Part shown: one piece after another, positions 23,355 through 26,330 of the stretch
Position numbering within the stretch: position 1 is the first letter of the stretch
Layout of the letters: every line of letters begins with the position of its first letter
Notes under the pieces: model-generated
Told to the model about the DNA's origin: nothing
Databases searched by the model: none
Seen by the model: only the letters and a program-made list of their open reading frames with translations
Origin: Lachnospiraceae bacterium
GTDB taxonomy: Bacteria; Bacillota_A; Clostridia; Lachnospirales; Lachnospiraceae
Assembly: GCA_017620345.1 (NCBI GenBank)
Contig: JAFZQP010000149.1
Coordinates: 1 to 26,330, forward strand
DNA: 26,330 nt
Reading direction: 5' to 3'
Made by a program: the position numbers and the translations under genes

Positions 23355-25271
23355 GTGCCCAAGAAGATTGCACTGTTTTCGTGCGGATGGGCGTTTGACC
23401 TTGTACATGACTATTCAAAAGGTGTTGTAAAGCGTGTGCAGGGACTGGATGTGGACATATATATATTTGTCTGCTACCCGCCATATGTTGAAGCCGATGC
23501 CTTGAAGATCGGTGAACTGAATATTTTTAATCTTCCGAACATGGAGGATTTTGACGGAGCTCTTGTCATCGGAAATGCGATAGATCACGAGGCAGCTTTT
23601 GAAAAGATCATCAGCAGGTGTAAGGATGCGGGCATTCCCGTTGTCACTACAGGCCGTAAGGATGAATATGCTTACTTTGTGGGAAGCGACAACTATGACG
23701 GTGCCAGAAGCCTTTATACACATGTCGTTGAAAAACATGGGATCGAGAACCCCATTTACATCGCGGGCAACGCCAATAACGATGATTCTAACATAAGATA
23801 CAACATGCTCTGCGAAGTCCTGAGAGAACATGGTATTTCCGAGGACGGTGTTGAGATATTTTACAGCATGTGGGAGCCGAAGCTGACGGCTGATTTTATC
23901 CGCGAAAGATATGGCAACCATAAGGTCCCTCTCCCGGATGCGTTCATATGTGCAAATGATAATCTTGCCATATCCGTATGTCTGACACTTGAGGAGATCG
24001 GATATGAAGTTCCGAGTGATACACTCGTGACCGGATTTGATAACGATTACAGTGCAGAGATATACAGCCCGTCCATAACAAGCGTTGACCAAAGGTTCAA
24101 GGAACTCGGCGGATATGCCGTAAGACTTCTGCTTGATGTAATGGAGGGAAATAAACGTAACAGGGAAGTGCTCATAGGCTGCGAACTGTTTGAAAGCGAA
24201 AGCTGCGGATGCAGGTGCGGACGGGATCTTGATTACCTTCGCCGTATGCAGGGCAAGAGCGTTTTCTATGATCGTATGATGATGACTCTCTTTGAGAGAA
24301 ATGTCAGCATGATCGAGGGAGAAGTTCTTGCAGGAGCGACTTATGAGGAGTTTGAAGCAAACCTGCGAAGAGCGTTTGCGTCGGATACGACATTCATCGG
24401 GAAGTCATTCCATGTAGTCATGGAACCCGGCTTCAAGAAGGCGATGTCAAACATAGATACCGTTTTCAGGACAAAAGGATACAGCAGGAAGATGAACGTT
24501 GTATTCTCGATGGAAGACGGCAAGGTCATGGACATTCCGGAATTTGAATCAAGACAGCTCATACCGTATCGGTCGCCCGATAAAAAGAATAGGGTATTTG
24601 TGTTCGCGCCCATCCATGAAGTAGCTGATAATTACGGATACATGGTATTCTGTGATAATGTTGATATAGTCGGAGACGGGAAGCATCTGTTTGAGTTCAT
24701 GTCACGGTTCAACGTGATAATGTCCAAGGTCAGACAGAATATCAGCCTCAGGATCCTCAATAAGAAACTGATAGAACTGACGGAGACGGATACACTGACC
24801 AGTGTCAAGAACCGTGCGGCGTACGCAACGAAAGAGTCAGAACTGAATTCACTCATCAAGGCCGGTGCTGTTTTGAAGTTCGGCATTGGAGTGTTTGATA
24901 TAAACAATCTGAAAAAGGTCAACGACAGTCTCGGACATGAGGCCGGTGATGCATATATCGTTAACTGTTGTCAGCTTCTTTGCAAGACGTTCAGGAACAG
25001 TCCCGTATACAGAATCGGCGGAGATGAGTTTGCGGTCGTATTGATGGAGAATGATTTTACCGATAGGGAAGCACTGTTTGAGAAGATGAAGGACAGGATG
25101 AAGGAGATCGCATCCATGGATCCGACGCCTGAGGAGCGCGTATCGATCGCGGGCGGTATCGCAGTGTATGATGCGGAAAATGACCTGAAGGTTGCAGATG
25201 TGTTTACAAGAGCCGATTCGGCAATGTATGATGATAAAGTCGCTATCAAGAAAGAAGAGGGTTTACTATGA
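23355..25271 (+). CDS. Cytosolic sugar-binding-type sensor fused to a GGDEF diguanylate cyclase domain
   Basis: Predicted soluble diguanylate cyclase of 638 residues, making c-di-GMP from GTP in response to a ligand. Residues 1-290 resemble the periplasmic-binding-protein fold of LacI/GalR regulators (YFVGSDNYDGARSLY, PDAFICANDNLAISV, LVTGFDND, ITSVDQRFKELGGYAVRLLL), but no helix-turn-helix precedes them. A short Cys cluster ESCGCRCGRD follows. A middle domain of about 190 residues is not recognised (possibly GAF-like), and a helix leads into LTETDTLTSVKNRAAY and the GGDEF domain with intact GGDEF at 555-559. The inhibitory RxxD motif upstream is not preserved. No signal peptide or membrane helix is seen. 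The GTG at 23355 is chosen for AGGAG nine bases upstream; an in-frame ATG at 23346 is too close to it, and TTG at 23322 lies at the expected transcription start. It overlaps the next gene by four bases. Confidence 0.88.
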   Translation: MPKKIALFSCGWAFDLVHDYSKGVVKRVQGLDVDIYIFVCYPPYVEADALKIGELNIFNLPNMEDFDGALVIGNAIDHEAAFEKIISRCKDAGIPVVTTGRKDEYAYFVGSDNYDGARSLYTHVVEKHGIENPIYIAGNANNDDSNIRYNMLCEVLREHGISEDGVEIFYSMWEPKLTADFIRERYGNHKVPLPDAFICANDNLAISVCLTLEEIGYEVPSDTLVTGFDNDYSAEIYSPSITSVDQRFKELGGYAVRLLLDVMEGNKRNREVLIGCELFESESCGCRCGRDLDYLRRMQGKSVFYDRMMMTLFERNVSMIEGEVLAGATYEEFEANLRRAFASDTTFIGKSFHVVMEPGFKKAMSNIDTVFRTKGYSRKMNVVFSMEDGKVMDIPEFESRQLIPYRSPDKKNRVFVFAPIHEVADNYGYMVFCDNVDIVGDGKHLFEFMSRFNVIMSKVRQNISLRILNKKLIELTETDTLTSVKNRAAYATKESELNSLIKAGAVLKFGIGVFDINNLKKVNDSLGHEAGDAYIVNCCQLLCKTFRNSPVYRIGGDEFAVVLMENDFTDREALFEKMKDRMKEIASMDPTPEERVSIAGGIAVYDAENDLKVADVFTRADSAMYDDKVAIKKEEGLL

Positions 25272-26182
25272 GGTTAGTTACAAGATCGGATTTTGACGGA
25301 CTTGCATGCGGAGCACTGCTTCTTGAAGCAGGGATCGTAGACCATTGGAAATTTGCGCATCCTAAGGATCTGCAGGATGGACTGGTCGAGATAACATCAG
25401 ACGACTGTCTTGCCAATGTTCCTTTTGTTGAAGGATGCGGACTGTGGTTCGATCATCATTCAAGCGAAGAGGAGCGTAACCAGCTTGAGGGCAGATACAA
25501 GGGAAGATGTGACAGCGCGGCACCTTCATGTGCAAGAGTCATATATGAGTATTACGGCGGCAAGGAGAAGTTCCCGCAGTTTGATGACCTTATGGTGGCG
25601 GTTGACAAAGTTGACTCGGGAAACCTTACCATAGATGAGATACAGAATCCCCAGGGATGGATCCTGGTCGGGTTCCTAATGGATCCGAGAACAGGACTTG
25701 GGAGATTCCGCAATTTTACGATCAGTAACTATCAGCTTATGGAAAAGCTTCTTGTGGCATGCGCACAGCTTTCCACAAAGGAGATACTTGCTCTTCCCGA
25801 TGTTGTCGAGAGGATAGAACTGTATGAGGACCAGACAAGGAAGTTCAGGGAAATGGTGACGGAGCATACCGAAGTGTTCGGTAATCTTATCGTGACTGAT
25901 CTTCGCGGTGTCGAGACCATATACACTGGCAACAGATTTATGATCTACAGTATGTATCCCGACCAGAACATTTCCGTCTGGATGACACCCGGTAAAGGCG
26001 GCGAAGGACTCGCATGCGCCATCGGATACAGCATCCTTAACAGGACCGCAACACTTGATGTCGGCAGCCTGTGCCTTAAGTACGGCGGCGGCGGTCATGA
26101 GAAGGTTGGCACATGTCAGTTCAAATCGTACGAGGATGCATGTGTGATGCTCGAGGAACTGAAGAAGCTCGCTAATTCATAA
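25268..26182 (+). CDS. DHH/DHHA1 family phosphoesterase (exopolyphosphatase-like)
   Basis: Putative metal-dependent phosphoesterase of 304 residues. The DHH domain shows RSDFDGLACGALL at the start, DHHSS at 62-66 and a further Asp pair in VAVDKVDSGN. The DHHA1 domain ends with the glycine-rich substrate-binding motif YGGGGHEKVGTCQF. Relatives are annotated as exopolyphosphatase or as NrnA-type oligonucleotide/cyclic-dinucleotide-product phosphodiesterases; sequence alone does not settle the substrate. It overlaps the GGDEF gene by four bases (ATGA), so the two are translated together. That makes a linear dinucleotide such as pGpG a candidate substrate, an inference only. Confidence 0.87.
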   Translation: MRLVTRSDFDGLACGALLLEAGIVDHWKFAHPKDLQDGLVEITSDDCLANVPFVEGCGLWFDHHSSEEERNQLEGRYKGRCDSAAPSCARVIYEYYGGKEKFPQFDDLMVAVDKVDSGNLTIDEIQNPQGWILVGFLMDPRTGLGRFRNFTISNYQLMEKLLVACAQLSTKEILALPDVVERIELYEDQTRKFREMVTEHTEVFGNLIVTDLRGVETIYTGNRFMIYSMYPDQNISVWMTPGKGGEGLACAIGYSILNRTATLDVGSLCLKYGGGGHEKVGTCQFKSYEDACVMLEELKKLANS

Positions 26183-26191
26183 TATCTTTTA

Positions 26192-26220
26192 TTGACAATC
26201 CTGCGCCGGATGATTATGAT
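26192..26220 (+). promoter_or_regulatory. Near-consensus promoter at the right end
   Basis: TTGACA (26192-26197) and TATGAT (26215-26220) are 17 bases apart, ten bases after the DHH gene. Transcription would start near 26227. The remaining 100 bases hold no convincing gene: the ATG at 26235 opens only 18 codons with no ribosome binding site. The last bases (AAGGCGAAGGA) look like a ribosome binding site for a gene beyond the window. Confidence 0.72.
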
Positions 26221-26330
26221 GTATTCACGAATTAATGGAACACATCTTATTTCAATTCCGGCGTATCATATCGCCAAGAAGATTCCAGTAATTTGTAACA
26301 CAGAAAACAAGAGGTCTTTAAGGCGAAGGA

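Noticed and set aside
23415..24092. Open frame of 225 codons on the minus strand in the sensor-GGDEF gene
   Set aside because: Antisense to a clear LacI-fold domain; no ribosome binding site or family signature.
1..26330. Mobile element, CRISPR array, tRNA or rRNA genes
   Set aside because: No transposase, integrase, long terminal repeats, spaced direct repeats or tRNA-like sequence was found, and the region reads as conserved chromosomal backbone.

Overview
The window is 26.3 kb of densely packed bacterial chromosome. It carries 24 complete genes and one gene cut by the left edge, nearly all on the + strand. Gene content and order point to a Gram-positive Firmicute of class Clostridia, most likely a Lachnospiraceae relative. 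The indicators are a dnaK-dnaJ-prmA-rsmE backbone, an ireB-ruvX-DUF1292 block, ribonuclease J, a YlbF-family protein, a DUF3048 (YerB-type) lipoprotein and a typical low-GC-clade SigA promoter grammar (TTGACA-17-TATAAT variants). The family-level placement is inference. No tRNA, rRNA, CRISPR array, insertion sequence or phage gene was seen.

Region 1 (1-9299): the 3' two thirds of dnaK, dnaJ, a strong hairpin, a DUF3048 lipoprotein that looks leaderless, a textbook terminator, then prmA-rsmE-nifS/iscS-thiI and a large polytopic membrane protein. These genes are tightly spaced or overlapping. They cover protein folding, rRNA and ribosomal-protein methylation, and sulfur transfer for tRNA 4-thiouridine. 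A single minus-strand gene follows (9350-9580): an HPr-like protein without the phosphorylatable histidine, with its own promoter and a bidirectional terminator.

Region 2 (9696-18360): mtaB, ireB, ruvX, DUF1292, rnj, ylbF-like, a shortened mltG-like gene, trmR, trhP and two family-2 glycosyltransferases. This joins two neighbourhoods that are separate in Bacillus subtilis: the yqeT-yqeU-yqeV tail of the dnaK operon, and the yrzL-yrrK-yrzB-yrrL-yrrM-yrrN-yrrO run. RNA maintenance dominates: ms2t6A37 (MtaB), the mo5U34 pathway (TrhP plus TrmR) and RNase J. Two glycosyltransferases for the cell surface close the run, which converges on metY (minus strand, O-acetylhomoserine sulfhydrylase).

Region 3 (19774-23303) is the most unusual part. 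A SPASM-type radical SAM enzyme overlaps by 11 bases a gene for a secreted-domain, single-pass membrane protein. That protein has a zinc ribbon and a C-terminal tail with five Cys alternating with Ala, followed by GGGRAGC. The next gene, a farnesyl-diphosphate-synthase-like polyprenyl synthase, again overlaps by 11 bases. The layout suggests a peptide-maturase/target pair in which the target is a membrane protein rather than a small secreted peptide.

Region 4 (23304-26330): a cytosolic sensor with a LacI-type sugar-binding fold fused to a GGDEF domain overlaps a DHH/DHHA1 phosphoesterase by 4 bases, which may be a cyclic-dinucleotide synthesis/turnover couple. The window ends with a near-consensus promoter and an untranslated leader running off the right edge.
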